Shown here: piece by piece, positions 37,337-45,616 of the stretch
How positions within the stretch are numbered: position 1 is the first letter of the stretch
How the letters are laid out: every line of letters begins with the position of its first letter
Source: Aequitasia blattaphilus
GTDB lineage: Bacteria; Bacillota; Clostridia; Lachnospirales; Lachnospiraceae
Reading direction: 5' to 3'
DNA: 64,000 nucleotides
Assembly: GCF_024721305.1 (NCBI RefSeq)
Contig: NZ_JAMXOD010000003.1
Location: 167,957-231,956, forward strand
The notes under the pieces: generated by a model
Databases searched by the model: none
Told to the model about the DNA's origin: nothing
The model's input: the letters and a program-made list of their open reading frames with translations, nothing else
Made by a program: the position numbers and the translations under genes

Positions 37337-37585
37337 AAAAAACGTCCCTTATCTTAAAGATAAGGGACGAGTATTTCTCGCGGTACCACCCTAGTTCCTG
37401 CAACTTTCACAGACACTCATGATATGCATAACGTGCACCAAACGGCATTTCCTACTTCTTTTCAAAAATGCGGCTCACACGGGAAATTCAATCATCGTTT
37501 GAACCTAAGAAGTCTTACAGCCTACGAACTTCTCTCTCTTCTGGAAAACGAATCTTTACTTTGCGTGGTCACAGCCTTTATATAC
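37337..37585 (-). promoter_or_regulatory. T-box leader controlling pheS-pheT-sppA-RDD-queA
   Basis: The minus strand carries the invariant T-box AGGGTGGTACCGCG (37379-37392), followed by the terminator CGTCCCTTATC/GATAAGGGACG (37343-37369) and six T. The 190 bases before it hold a Stem I region; a TTC (Phe) triplet at 37484-37486 is a candidate specifier, within GAATTTCCC. Uncharged tRNA-Phe should stabilise the antiterminator and allow transcription of the synthetase genes. Confidence 0.95.
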
Positions 37586-37591
37586 TTAGTT

Positions 37592-37619
37592 ATTTTAACA
37601 CAGCACTTTTAATTGTCAA
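37592..37619 (-). promoter_or_regulatory. promoter of the pheS T-box transcript
   Basis: TTGACA (37614-37619), a 16-base spacer and TAAAAT (37592-37597) on the minus strand. The -35 hexamer lies inside the last codons of yihY (Leu-Asp-Asn), an economical overlap. Confidence 0.75.
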
Positions 37620-38457
37620 GCTCCTTTTTTGTTTCTTCCTCTGCCTTTGGAAACCACAGAACATTGAGCTCTGCACCCAGTAAAATACAATACATACAAA
37701 AATACATCCACAGCATGATTAAAATGATGGTGGTCAGACTTCCATACATGGATGCAAACCCTTTAAATATATCTAAATATATTGAAAAGACTGTTGAAAT
37801 AGTAATCCATCCAATGGTTGTAAAAACTGCTCCCGGCAATTCAAATCGCAGTTTCGTTTTCCTGTTTGGTAAAAACGAAAAAATAAGCAGTGTAAAGGCC
37901 AGCACAATAATGGGCGTCAAAAGACTCTGTGCTTGCAAAATCTTTTCAATTGCCTGCTCCATAAATGGAGCATGACTAATGATGAAATCTTTTAATGAGC
38001 GACCAAACACCGAAACAACTAGTATCAACACAAAGATAAATATGAAAAACACCGTATATACACCGGCTCTTAATCTTATATAAACATAACTTCTCGTTTC
38101 CTTCGTGGTATATACATTATTCAATCCTGTACTAACGGCCATAACACCCCTTGCAGCTGACCATACCGCCGCAATTACCGTAAAGGGAATGGTAGTCAGG
38201 GATTGATTGTACACCTGGTTCACCATAGAGGTAACCAGACTGGAAACCGAGTCTGGAAAAAGCTGTAACAACAAAGACAGAATATCTCTTTTCGTTAACG
38301 GTGTATATTTTACCATTGTAAATAGAAGCAGAATAATTGGAATCATACAGATCACAAAAAAGAAAGCGGACTGTGCTGCAAAAGCCCCCACCTTATGTTC
38401 CTCAACATTTTCTATGAATTTCACAACATTTTTCTTGATTTTTTTTCCGTTCATCAT
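37609..38457 (-). CDS. YihY/UPF0761 family membrane protein
   Basis: A 282-residue membrane protein with six predicted helices. The conserved AAQSAFFFVICMIPIILLL and AAVWSAARGVMAVSTGLNNVY segments identify the YihY/BrkB family (once mislabelled ribonuclease BN). The function is unknown; a transporter-like role has been suggested. It begins just 14 bases after the 6S RNA terminator stem, so it may be expressed by read-through. The start codon is one of two adjacent ATG. Confidence 0.88.
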   Translation of the reverse strand: MMNGKKIKKNVVKFIENVEEHKVGAFAAQSAFFFVICMIPIILLLFTMVKYTPLTKRDILSLLLQLFPDSVSSLVTSMVNQVYNQSLTTIPFTVIAAVWSAARGVMAVSTGLNNVYTTKETRSYVYIRLRAGVYTVFFIFIFVLILVVSVFGRSLKDFIISHAPFMEQAIEKILQAQSLLTPIIVLAFTLLIFSFLPNRKTKLRFELPGAVFTTIGWITISTVFSIYLDIFKGFASMYGSLTTIILIMLWMYFCMYCILLGAELNVLWFPKAEEETKKELDN

Positions 38458-38470
38458 CTCATCCTAAACA

Positions 38471-38500
38471 AAAGGCAGTCGCGTTTAAAACGACTGCCTT
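38471..38500 (-). terminator. terminator after the 6S RNA
   Basis: AAGGCAGTCG/CGACTGCCTT stem with a nine-base loop, followed on the minus strand by TTGTTT. It separates the 6S RNA from yihY, incompletely if yihY has no promoter of its own. Confidence 0.8.
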
Positions 38501-38509
38501 ATATTCTTT

Positions 38510-38694
38510 GATAGTCCCCAAAATGCCGGCTCCTATATTTTGACTCCTAGCTACTGCTAGGTGGGTATCCGCATCCGTTTTTCTGTCTTCCGCCTACTCA
38601 ATGAGCGGCCTGACATATTACGGAGATAATAGGGTTCCCGTTTAAAGTTTTGTAGGTTCAAAATAATAGAAGTTATCGTGCATTCCAGGTTCTA
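38510..38694 (-). ncRNA. ssrS: 6S RNA
   Basis: A stretch without a reading frame of about 185 bases between orf110 and yihY. The two ends pair as a long closing stem (TTAGAACCTGGAATGC with GCATTTTGGGGACTA, with G-U pairs). Inside is the Firmicutes-type 5' segment TTTTGAACCTACAAAACTTT and CGGGAACCC, a large central bubble region, and a 3' stem CCTAGCAGTAGCTAGG. A good promoter stands upstream and a terminator downstream. 6S RNA binds sigma-A RNA polymerase as a promoter mimic. It fits the family's length and fold by eye. Confidence 0.8.
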
Positions 38695-38699
38695 ACTAC

Positions 38700-38728
38700 A
38701 TTATACTATTCAAAGTCCAATTCATCAA
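38700..38728 (-). promoter_or_regulatory. promoter of the 6S RNA gene
   Basis: TTGATG (38723-38728), a 17-base spacer and perfect TATAAT (38700-38705) on the minus strand, seven bases before the predicted RNA start. Confidence 0.75.
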
Positions 38729-38736
38729 CCAATTTC

Positions 38737-39069
38737 TTAAAGGAACTCCTTGGTCCATTTTCGAATTAAAATAAGAAAAACAATTACAGAAAATACCGAT
38801 ACAAAATACAAAATAATATTCAATGTCTTTAAATTTCCTGTTTGGGAATTGTATAAGTCGCATGCCCCTGCTAAGGTAACCACAATACCTAAAATCAAGA
38901 GAGGTATAGAGGTTCTCCTTATATATTCATCCTTGTTTTTAATTTTACTAATATCTGCGTTTTTGGGTAACAAAACGTAATTTTCCAAATTCCCTTGAAC
39001 CCTTGCTTTATAAAAACTATAAATACAGTACAAACCACACAATAAAGTAATAACACCAAAAAATTCCAT
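38737..39069 (-). CDS. small membrane protein of unknown function
   Basis: A 110-residue protein with three predicted membrane helices (about 3-20, 54-72 and 82-101) and a charged loop (PKNADISKIKNKDEYIRRTS). It is not recognised as a named family. It lies 14 bases after thrC, so it is the last gene of the leuC-leuD-thrC transcript. The 6S RNA promoter begins right after its stop. Confidence 0.6.
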   Translation of the reverse strand: MEFFGVITLLCGLYCIYSFYKARVQGNLENYVLLPKNADISKIKNKDEYIRRTSIPLLILGIVVTLAGACDLYNSQTGNLKTLNIILYFVSVFSVIVFLILIRKWTKEFL

Positions 39070-39083
39070 TGATTCGCTCTCCC

Positions 39084-40562
39084 TTAAATATCCAAGATTT
39101 CTTTTGTAATAGCTTCCATCTGATCTGCTTTACACACCTTGTCATGAAGTGGCTTCGCATCTAAGATTTCTTTAATTGCTTCTGGAAGAGCCACTCCGGA
39201 TATCTTGTGAAGTTCTTCAAGGAGCTCAAACTCATCTTCATTTCCATACTTTTTATCAATCGCACTCATTACACTCTTTACAAACTTATAAGGACTTGCC
39301 GTAGATGCAATTACAGTTTTCTTGTCTGTAGCTTCCTTCTTACCAACAAAAGAAGCGACTGCTGTATGGGTATCTAACACATATCCACACTCTTCATAAA
39401 CTCTTTTAATCTCTTCATTGGTATCTTCTTCTGTAGCATAACCGCCGATAAAATCTTGCAGCTTTTCTCTCATCTCTGGCGTAATGGTGTATGCACCCGT
39501 TACTTTAAGCTCTGCCATTAAAGAACGAACTTTTTCTGCATCCTGTCCTGCAATTAAATAAAGGAGTCTCTCCAGATTACTGGAAATCAAAATATCCATT
39601 GATGGGGATGATGTTAATAAAAACTCTCTGTTTCGATCATAGGTTCCTGTCGAAAAGAAATCAAAAAGTACTTTGTTTTCATTCGATGCACAAATGAGTT
39701 TATCAATCGGAAGCCCCATTTCCTTCCCGTAGTATGCTGCAAGGATATTCCCAAAATTTCCTGTAGGTACTACAACATTAATTTTCTCACCCTCTTGGAT
39801 TTCTCCTGTCTTCAACAAATTTGCATAGGCATATACGTAATAAACAATTTGTGGAACCAACCGTCCAATATTAATTGAATTCGCTGAAGAAAACTGGTAT
39901 CCCTTTTCTTCTAGTTCTGCATTTAATCTCGTGTCCTCAAACATAGTTTTCACACCAGTTTGTGCCATATCAAAGTTTCCTTCAATTGCCACTACATCTA
40001 CATTTTTACCCTTTTGAGTAAGCATCTGCATTTCTTGCACTTTACTGACTCCATCCTTGGGATAAAACACGATAATTCTTGTCTGTTCAACATCTGCAAA
40101 GCCTGCCATTGCCGCCTTACCAGTATCTCCAGAGGTAGCAGCTAAAATCACAATTTCTTTCTTCACCATATTCTTCTTTGCTGAAGTCGTTAATAGATGA
40201 GGCAAAATCGAAAGTGCCATATCTTTAAATGCAATAGTTGCTCCGTGAAAAAGTTCAAGATAATAAGCTCCTGCCGCCTTTTTAATCGGTGCAATTTCTG
40301 GTGTATCAAATTTTTGATCATAAGCCTTTGTAATACAGTCCTTCAACTCTTCCTCTGTAAAGTCTGTTAAATATAGCTTCATCACTTCGTAAGCCACTTC
40401 TTGATAGGTAGAATTTTTAAGTTTTTCAATATCCACATCCAGCTTCGGAATCTCTTTCGGAACAAATAGTCCTCCATCAAAAGCCAATCCTTTTAGAATT
40501 GCCTGAGAGGCCGATACACTCACCTTATTGTCTCTTGTACTCGTATAATTCATTGCTTTCAT
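39084..40562 (-). CDS. thrC: threonine synthase
   Basis: The PLP enzyme that forms threonine from O-phosphohomoserine. The 492-residue protein has the N-terminal YTSTRDNKVSVSASQAILKG of the long threonine-synthase class, the PLP lysine in LFHGATIAFKDMALS (about residue 112), AATSGDTGKAAMAGF for phosphate binding, and PTGNFGNILAAYYGKEMG. Its start overlaps the leuD stop by one base (TAATG). Coupling to leuCD joins threonine supply to the branched-chain pathway. Confidence 0.95.
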   Translation of the reverse strand: MKAMNYTSTRDNKVSVSASQAILKGLAFDGGLFVPKEIPKLDVDIEKLKNSTYQEVAYEVMKLYLTDFTEEELKDCITKAYDQKFDTPEIAPIKKAAGAYYLELFHGATIAFKDMALSILPHLLTTSAKKNMVKKEIVILAATSGDTGKAAMAGFADVEQTRIIVFYPKDGVSKVQEMQMLTQKGKNVDVVAIEGNFDMAQTGVKTMFEDTRLNAELEEKGYQFSSANSINIGRLVPQIVYYVYAYANLLKTGEIQEGEKINVVVPTGNFGNILAAYYGKEMGLPIDKLICASNENKVLFDFFSTGTYDRNREFLLTSSPSMDILISSNLERLLYLIAGQDAEKVRSLMAELKVTGAYTITPEMREKLQDFIGGYATEEDTNEEIKRVYEECGYVLDTHTAVASFVGKKEATDKKTVIASTASPYKFVKSVMSAIDKKYGNEDEFELLEELHKISGVALPEAIKEILDAKPLHDKVCKADQMEAITKEILDI

Positions 40563-41056
40563 TACCTTTCTGAATTCTCATTCGTATAGTTCACCAACCC
40601 ACCGGCTGCAATCAATTTCTGCATAAACTCTGGAAAAGGCTGTCCTTTGTACTCTTTGTTTTGTGTAAGATTATAAATGATTCCTTTATCAAAGTCCACT
40701 TCAACTTCATCTCCATTTTGAATGTCTTCTGAAGCTTCCTTAGATTCTATGATTGGTAATCCTATATTAATTGAATTACGGTAAAAGATGCGGGCAAAGG
40801 TTTCTGCGATTACACAGCTTACACCAGCTTCCTTTAACGCAAGTGGTGCATGCTCTCTGGAAGAGCCACAACCAAAGTTCTTAAGAGCCACAACCATATC
40901 ACCCTTTTGCACTTTACCTGCGAATTCCGGGTCAATATCTACCATAACATGCTCTGCAAGTTCTTTCCCATCAAAAGAGTTTAAATAACGTGCCGGGATA
41001 ATAACATCCGTATCCACATTGTCTCCATATTTAAATACTTGTCCTTTTGCATTCAT
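40562..41056 (-). CDS. leuD: 3-isopropylmalate dehydratase small subunit
   Basis: The swivelling domain subunit of isopropylmalate isomerase, 164 residues. It has [16 protein letters not shown] (residues 10-25), [18 protein letters not shown], and [11 protein letters not shown], the substrate-recognition loop. The ATG at 41056 overlaps the leuC stop by one base (TAATG). The short form, about 160 residues, pairs with the 420-residue LeuC of archaeal and clostridial type; homoaconitase or citramalate-isomerase activity is possible in this subfamily. Confidence 0.92.
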   Translation of the reverse strand: MNAKGQVFKYGDNVDTDVIIPARYLNSFDGKELAEHVMVDIDPEFAGKVQKGDMVVALKNFGCGSSREHAPLALKEAGVSCVIAETFARIFYRNSINIGLPIIESKEASEDIQNGDEVEVDFDKGIIYNLTQNKEYKGQPFPEFMQKLIAAGGLVNYTNENSER

Positions 41057-42330
41057 TATCTTCCACCTACTTTCTCCGGATTTGCAATGCATCCTGCAAT
41101 TGCACTTGCTGCTGCCACCTCCGGTGACGCAAGATAAATCAATGAATCTACATGTCCCATACGTCCTACAAAATTACGGTTAGTAGTCGATACACACTTC
41201 TCTCCTGCTGCTAAAACCCCCATATGTCCTCCCATACACGGCCCACAGCTCGGTGTATTAAAGGTTGCTCCTGCGTCAATGAAAATATCTACCAGCCCTT
41301 CTTTCAAGCAATCTTTTACAATCTGCTGCGTTGCAGGAATGACCATTACCCGGACATCTTTATGTACTTGATTTCCTTTTAAGATTGCCGCTGCTTTTCT
41401 CATATCCTCCATACGTCCATTTGTACAAGAACCAATTACAACTTGATCAATCTTGATCGGCTCCATCTTTTCAACTTCATCAATTGTTTTTGCGTTGCCC
41501 GGCAAATGTGGAAAAGCTACTGTAGGTCGTACCTTCGCCAAATCAATCTCTACTACTCTATCATAACAGGCATCTTCATCTGCCTCATATATTTTATACT
41601 TTTTCGTCGTGTGGGCATCCAAATATTCCTTTGCCAGATCATCTACCGGGAATATTCCATTTTTAGCTCCTGCTTCAATCGCCATATTTGCCATTGTAAA
41701 ACGGTCGTCCATAGACAAATGAGCAATTCCGTCACCTGTAAACTCCATCGAACTGTACAGGGCTCCATCTACACCAATCTCTCCAATAATATGAATAATA
41801 ATATCTTTTCCACTAATAAATTGAGAAGGCTTGTTCTTTAAAACAAATTTAATCCCTCCCGGAACTTTGAACCATAATCTTCCAGTTGCCATGCCCGTTG
41901 CAATGTCTGTGGTTCCAACTCCTGTTGAAAAAGCTCCTAATGCACCATAAGTACAAGTGTGAGAATCCGCACCGATAATACACTCTCCTGCAACCGTAAT
42001 TCCTTTTTCTGGAAGGATTGCATGTTCAATTCCCATCTGTCCAATTTCAAAATAATGGGTAAGCTCCTGCTCTTTTGCAAATTCTCTCAAGGATTTTGAA
42101 TTTTCTGCAGACTTTATATCTTTATTGGGTGTAAAGTGATCTGGAACTAAAACCACCTTATCTTTATCAAATACTTTTTTTGCCATTTGGTTAAAAACAG
42201 GTATCGCCATTGGCCCTGTAATATCATTTGCCATTACAACATCCAGGTCTGCCATAATTAATTGGCCGGCTTCTACTGTGTCTAGTCCGGCATGATCTGC
42301 CAATATCTTCTGTGTCATTGTCATTCCCAT
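41056..42330 (-). CDS. leuC: 3-isopropylmalate dehydratase large subunit
   Basis: The 4Fe-4S aconitase-family subunit, 424 residues, isomerising 2- to 3-isopropylmalate in leucine synthesis. Motifs: [13 protein letters not shown] at the start, [20 protein letters not shown], cluster ligands in GSCTNGR and CGPCMGGH, and [10 protein letters not shown]. Length is that of the archaeal/clostridial type, not the 466-residue enterobacterial type. The first ATG at 42330 follows AGGAGG by 11 bases. leuA and leuB are not in the window; the gene heads the leuC-leuD-thrC operon. Confidence 0.93.
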   Translation of the reverse strand: MGMTMTQKILADHAGLDTVEAGQLIMADLDVVMANDITGPMAIPVFNQMAKKVFDKDKVVLVPDHFTPNKDIKSAENSKSLREFAKEQELTHYFEIGQMGIEHAILPEKGITVAGECIIGADSHTCTYGALGAFSTGVGTTDIATGMATGRLWFKVPGGIKFVLKNKPSQFISGKDIIIHIIGEIGVDGALYSSMEFTGDGIAHLSMDDRFTMANMAIEAGAKNGIFPVDDLAKEYLDAHTTKKYKIYEADEDACYDRVVEIDLAKVRPTVAFPHLPGNAKTIDEVEKMEPIKIDQVVIGSCTNGRMEDMRKAAAILKGNQVHKDVRVMVIPATQQIVKDCLKEGLVDIFIDAGATFNTPSCGPCMGGHMGVLAAGEKCVSTTNRNFVGRMGHVDSLIYLASPEVAAASAIAGCIANPEKVGGR

Positions 42331-42364
42331 CGGATCTTATTCCTCCTTCTATTTCCTACGAGCT

Positions 42365-42394
42365 ATTCTACCATAAAGCTTATTTTTAACGCAA
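42365..42394 (-). promoter_or_regulatory. promoter of the leuC-leuD-thrC operon
   Basis: TTGCGT (42389-42394), an 18-base spacer and TAGAAT (42365-42370) on the minus strand. The leader is short, with no T-box or leader peptide. Confidence 0.5.
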
Positions 42395-42398
42395 CAAA

Positions 42399-43181
42399 TT
42401 ACCTAAAGTCCTTAAGATTCATCAATTTTCCCTTTAAATCATTGAGTCTTTCCTTATACTTTCTGGACTCAATCTTTGGAAAGGCTCTTAGCATACGTTT
42501 CTGTAAGAAGCTTCCCTTACTTTCATTTTGATAGTCTTCTCTTAGTTTCTTTATTTTTTCTTGAAGCTCTACAGTATCCATAACCTTCTCATATATATTT
42601 TCTCCTAGTTTGTCTGATAATTCATGCAAATCCTTTGCGATACGGTTCATACGCTCCAGTTTCTTGTTCAGTTTCGAAACAGCAATAGTGGTCACTACAA
42701 TATCACTGATTAATAGTCCACCCAAAACCAACAACAATACTATAACTACTGTCCTTGGAATCCGCTGTACTAATCCTCGAATCAGAGGATGTATCCCTTT
42801 TATAATGAAAACACAAGCCCCTCCCCACAAAACAGAAAATGGCAAACATACGTATCCACCAATATTAAAAGGCAAGGTTGAATAATCCCACCATTTATGG
42901 TGAAATAACTTATCCATCAAAAAACCGGTCAGCAGCTCAAGGACTGTTACCAGTACAGCAGAAAACAAATACAAAAGCAGTACTTGCTGTTCTAATGAAC
43001 TTGCTAAAAGTACTACGCTTGTCACTCCCACACCGTAAATCGGACATATTGGTCCGTTTAAAAAACCTCTGTTTACAAATCTTTTTTCTTTAAATCCAGC
43101 AAATGCCACTTCCGTACACCAGCCCAGAAATCCATAAATAAAAAAGTATAATAAGCACTCATACACTCTCATAATTTTCAA
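42399..43181 (-). CDS. putative ABC transporter permease, CmpB type (PF06541)
   Basis: A 260-residue protein with four to five membrane helices. The opening CLLYFFIYGFLGWCTEVAFA, then RGFLNGPICPIYGVG, and WDYSTLPFNIGGYVCLPFSV are hallmarks of this family, found widely in Clostridia. The C-terminal 90 residues are charged helices, probably coiled coil (LERMNRIAKDLHELSDKLGE). The transport role is inferred from the family name only; no ATPase is nearby. It is divergent from feoA. Confidence 0.8.
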   Translation of the reverse strand: MKIMRVYECLLYFFIYGFLGWCTEVAFAGFKEKRFVNRGFLNGPICPIYGVGVTSVVLLASSLEQQVLLLYLFSAVLVTVLELLTGFLMDKLFHHKWWDYSTLPFNIGGYVCLPFSVLWGGACVFIIKGIHPLIRGLVQRIPRTVVIVLLLVLGGLLISDIVVTTIAVSKLNKKLERMNRIAKDLHELSDKLGENIYEKVMDTVELQEKIKKLREDYQNESKGSFLQKRMLRAFPKIESRKYKERLNDLKGKLMNLKDFR

Positions 43182-43201
43182 CTCTCCATTCTATCTTCTC
43201 T

Positions 43202-43230
43202 AGTATACTTATGTTTGCCATAGCCGTCAA
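43202..43230 (-). promoter_or_regulatory. promoter of the CmpB-type gene
   Basis: TTGACG (43225-43230), a 17-base spacer and TATACT (43202-43207) on the minus strand. Confidence 0.75.
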
Positions 43231-43255
43231 ATGATGATATATTAATTTCATTAAA

Positions 43256-43274
43256 GATAATTATTATCATTTGA
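43256..43274 (+). promoter_or_regulatory. Fur box upstream of feoA
   Basis: GATAATTATTATCATTTGA closely matches the Fur consensus of repeated GATAAT/ATTATC hexamers. It lies 18 bases before the feoA start, over or just after the core promoter, so Fe-Fur should block feoAB. It ends the intergenic region shared with the CmpB-type gene. Confidence 0.8.
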
Positions 43275-43291
43275 GATTGGAGTAATATTGT

Positions 43292-43522
43292 ATGACATTG
43301 AAACAAGGAAAAAGTAATCAGTCCTACTTCGTAACAAATATTTCTTTAGAATTGAATTTGATGCGTAGGCTGGAGGCTCTGGGGTTAACTCAGGGAACTC
43401 GGATTCTCATTTTGAATAATGAGAAAAAAGGTTCTCTAACTGTGAAATTTCGTGGAACAAGATTTGCAATAGGGAAACATATTGCCCAAAACATAGAAGT
43501 ATCGGAGGAAAGTCAATTATGA
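43292..43522 (+). CDS. feoA: ferrous iron transport protein A
   Basis: A 76-residue SH3-like cytoplasmic protein that assists FeoB. The family pattern LNLMRRLEALGLTQGTRILIL and the final strand with FRGTRFAIGKHIAQNI are present. It overlaps feoB by four bases (ATGA) and follows the Fur box. Confidence 0.9.
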   Translation: MTLKQGKSNQSYFVTNISLELNLMRRLEALGLTQGTRILILNNEKKGSLTVKFRGTRFAIGKHIAQNIEVSEESQL

Positions 43523-45561
43523 GTACGCAACTGAATGTTGGTTTTGTGGGGAACCCTAATTGCGGGAAAACCACTCTTTTTAATGCCTATACCGGAGCGA
43601 ACTTAAAGGTTGCCAACTGGCCCGGTGTTACTGTTGAAAAAAAGGAGGGGAAAACAACTTTTGAAAACGAAACTTATCGTCTGATTGACCTTCCTGGTAT
43701 CTATTCACTTTCTTCCTACACGATTGAAGAAAGTGTTTCCAGAGATGTCATCCTATCAGATGATATTGATGTCATCGTAAATGTGGTAGATGCCTCTTCT
43801 TTGGAGCGAAATCTCTATTTAACCCTACAGTTAATTGAACTGGGAAAACCAGTGGTAGTGGCTCTAAATATGATGGACATTGTGAAGGAACGAGGTATGG
43901 AGCTGGATTTGCATCGCCTGCCTGAAATGATTGGGGTTCCAACCATTCCCGTATCTGCTACCAAAAAAAGAGGACTTTCTATTCTCATGCATGCGGTTGC
44001 TCACCACAAGGACAAAAAAACTCTTGGTCCTCTTGTTCATCACCATGGTGGAAGCGAAAGTCATCCACACGACCATCATCGGGAGTATGCCATGGTATAC
44101 AGTGATGAAATCGAAGATAAAATTGATATACTGACCAAAGAATTGAAAAAAATTTATCCTGATTCCAGCAATTACCGTTGGCTTTCTCTTAAATATTTAG
44201 AGGCTGATAAAAAGATTAAAAATCAATACCCTCTTTCACTTCCTCCTGGTTTTGACGAAGGAAATGAAAAAGAGATTATTAAGGAAAAATATGATTTTAT
44301 TGAAGAAATTGTTGACGAAGTCGTTGCAAATAAGAGTGAAAAAACTGCTCGAACCGATAAGATCGACCACTATCTCACTAGCAAGTGGCTCGGACTGCCC
44401 ATTTTCTTAGGTGTAATGGCACTGGTTTTCTTTTTTACCTTTACTATTGGAGATTGGTTAAAAGGATATTTTGAAATCGGACTAGAGGCTTTTTCTGATA
44501 TGACCATAAAAGGATTAACTGCGATTCACACCAGTCCTTTGCTGACCTCTTTATTGGTAGATGGAATCATTGGCGGTGTAGGTGGAATTCTAACCTTCCT
44601 TCCCAACATTGTCATTCTATTTATTGCTCTTGCTTTTTTAGAAGACAGCGGTTACATGGCACGAGTGGCCTTTGTAATGGATGACATTATGTCTTTCTTA
44701 GGCCTTTCCGGGAGAGCTTTTTTACCCATGGTACTTGGCTTTGGCTGTACGGTACCTGCTGTAATGGCGACCCGTGCATTAGAAACAAAGAAAGACCGGG
44801 TAAAAACCATTTTGGTTACACCTTTTATGTCATGCAGTGCAAAACTTCCCGTCTATGTTTTATTTTCCTCTATGTTTTTTGGAAGAAATGCAATGTTTGT
44901 CAGTTACTCTCTCTACGTGTTGGGGATTGCACTTGCGATTGTGACCTCTTTTGTCCTTTCAAAAATTGATGGCACAAAAGCAACCCATTCTCTCCTCATT
45001 GAGCTTCCAGAATACAAATCCCCTAACATTCGAACGATTACAATCTATGTTTGGGAAAAAGTAAAAGATTACCTTACAAAGGCTGGTACCGTTATTTTTG
45101 TGGCCTCTATCCTTCTGTGGATTCTACTAAACTTTGGTATGACAGGATATGTTACAGATGTCTCCCAAAGTCTGGCTGCTTCAATTGGTAAAATACTTGT
45201 TCCTGTCTTTAAACCAACAGGACTTGGTCATTGGCAAATTATCGTGGCTCTTATAGCCGGTCTTGCTGCAAAAGAAGTTGTCGTATCCAGTATCAGTGTT
45301 TTATTTAGTGTGTCAAATGCTACAACCGCTGCCGGGATGTCTACCTTAATTACCACCTTATCCGGGATTGGTTTCGGGAGTGTAAATGCCTATGCTTTAA
45401 TGGTCTTTGTACTCTTATACATTCCTTGTACTGCCGCTGTTGCTACAATACATCGTGAACTAAAAAGCACAAAAACAACTCTCTTAATTATTACGTATCA
45501 ACTTGCTGTAGCATGGTTTTTAAGCTTCCTTATTTTTCAAATTGGATCTCGCATTTTCTAG
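43519..45561 (+). CDS. feoB: ferrous iron transport protein B
   Basis: A 680-residue ferrous iron transporter. The N-terminal G domain has GNPNCGKTT (residues 11-19), the switch II DLPGIYSLS and NMMD. Residues 162-187, between G domain and helical domain, contain nine histidines (HHHGG and HPHDHH), an unusual insertion. The membrane part has two Gate motifs, with the conserved Cys in GFGCTVPAVMATR and MSCSAKLPVYVLF, and about eight helices. The length is on the short side, with no C-terminal Cys-rich tail. Confidence 0.94.
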   Translation: MSTQLNVGFVGNPNCGKTTLFNAYTGANLKVANWPGVTVEKKEGKTTFENETYRLIDLPGIYSLSSYTIEESVSRDVILSDDIDVIVNVVDASSLERNLYLTLQLIELGKPVVVALNMMDIVKERGMELDLHRLPEMIGVPTIPVSATKKRGLSILMHAVAHHKDKKTLGPLVHHHGGSESHPHDHHREYAMVYSDEIEDKIDILTKELKKIYPDSSNYRWLSLKYLEADKKIKNQYPLSLPPGFDEGNEKEIIKEKYDFIEEIVDEVVANKSEKTARTDKIDHYLTSKWLGLPIFLGVMALVFFFTFTIGDWLKGYFEIGLEAFSDMTIKGLTAIHTSPLLTSLLVDGIIGGVGGILTFLPNIVILFIALAFLEDSGYMARVAFVMDDIMSFLGLSGRAFLPMVLGFGCTVPAVMATRALETKKDRVKTILVTPFMSCSAKLPVYVLFSSMFFGRNAMFVSYSLYVLGIALAIVTSFVLSKIDGTKATHSLLIELPEYKSPNIRTITIYVWEKVKDYLTKAGTVIFVASILLWILLNFGMTGYVTDVSQSLAASIGKILVPVFKPTGLGHWQIIVALIAGLAAKEVVVSSISVLFSVSNATTAAGMSTLITTLSGIGFGSVNAYALMVFVLLYIPCTAAVATIHRELKSTKTTLLIITYQLAVAWFLSFLIFQIGSRIF

Positions 45562-45570
45562 GATAAAAAG

Positions 45571-45615
45571 AAGGCATATGGAATCAATTTCATTCCATAT
45601 GCCTTCCTATTTTTT
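45571..45615. terminator. bidirectional terminator between feoB and PHP gene
   Basis: AAGGCATATGGAAT pairs exactly with ATTCCATATGCCTT around a seven-base loop. T-rich tracts flank it on both strands. Confidence 0.85.
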
Positions 45616-45616
45616 A

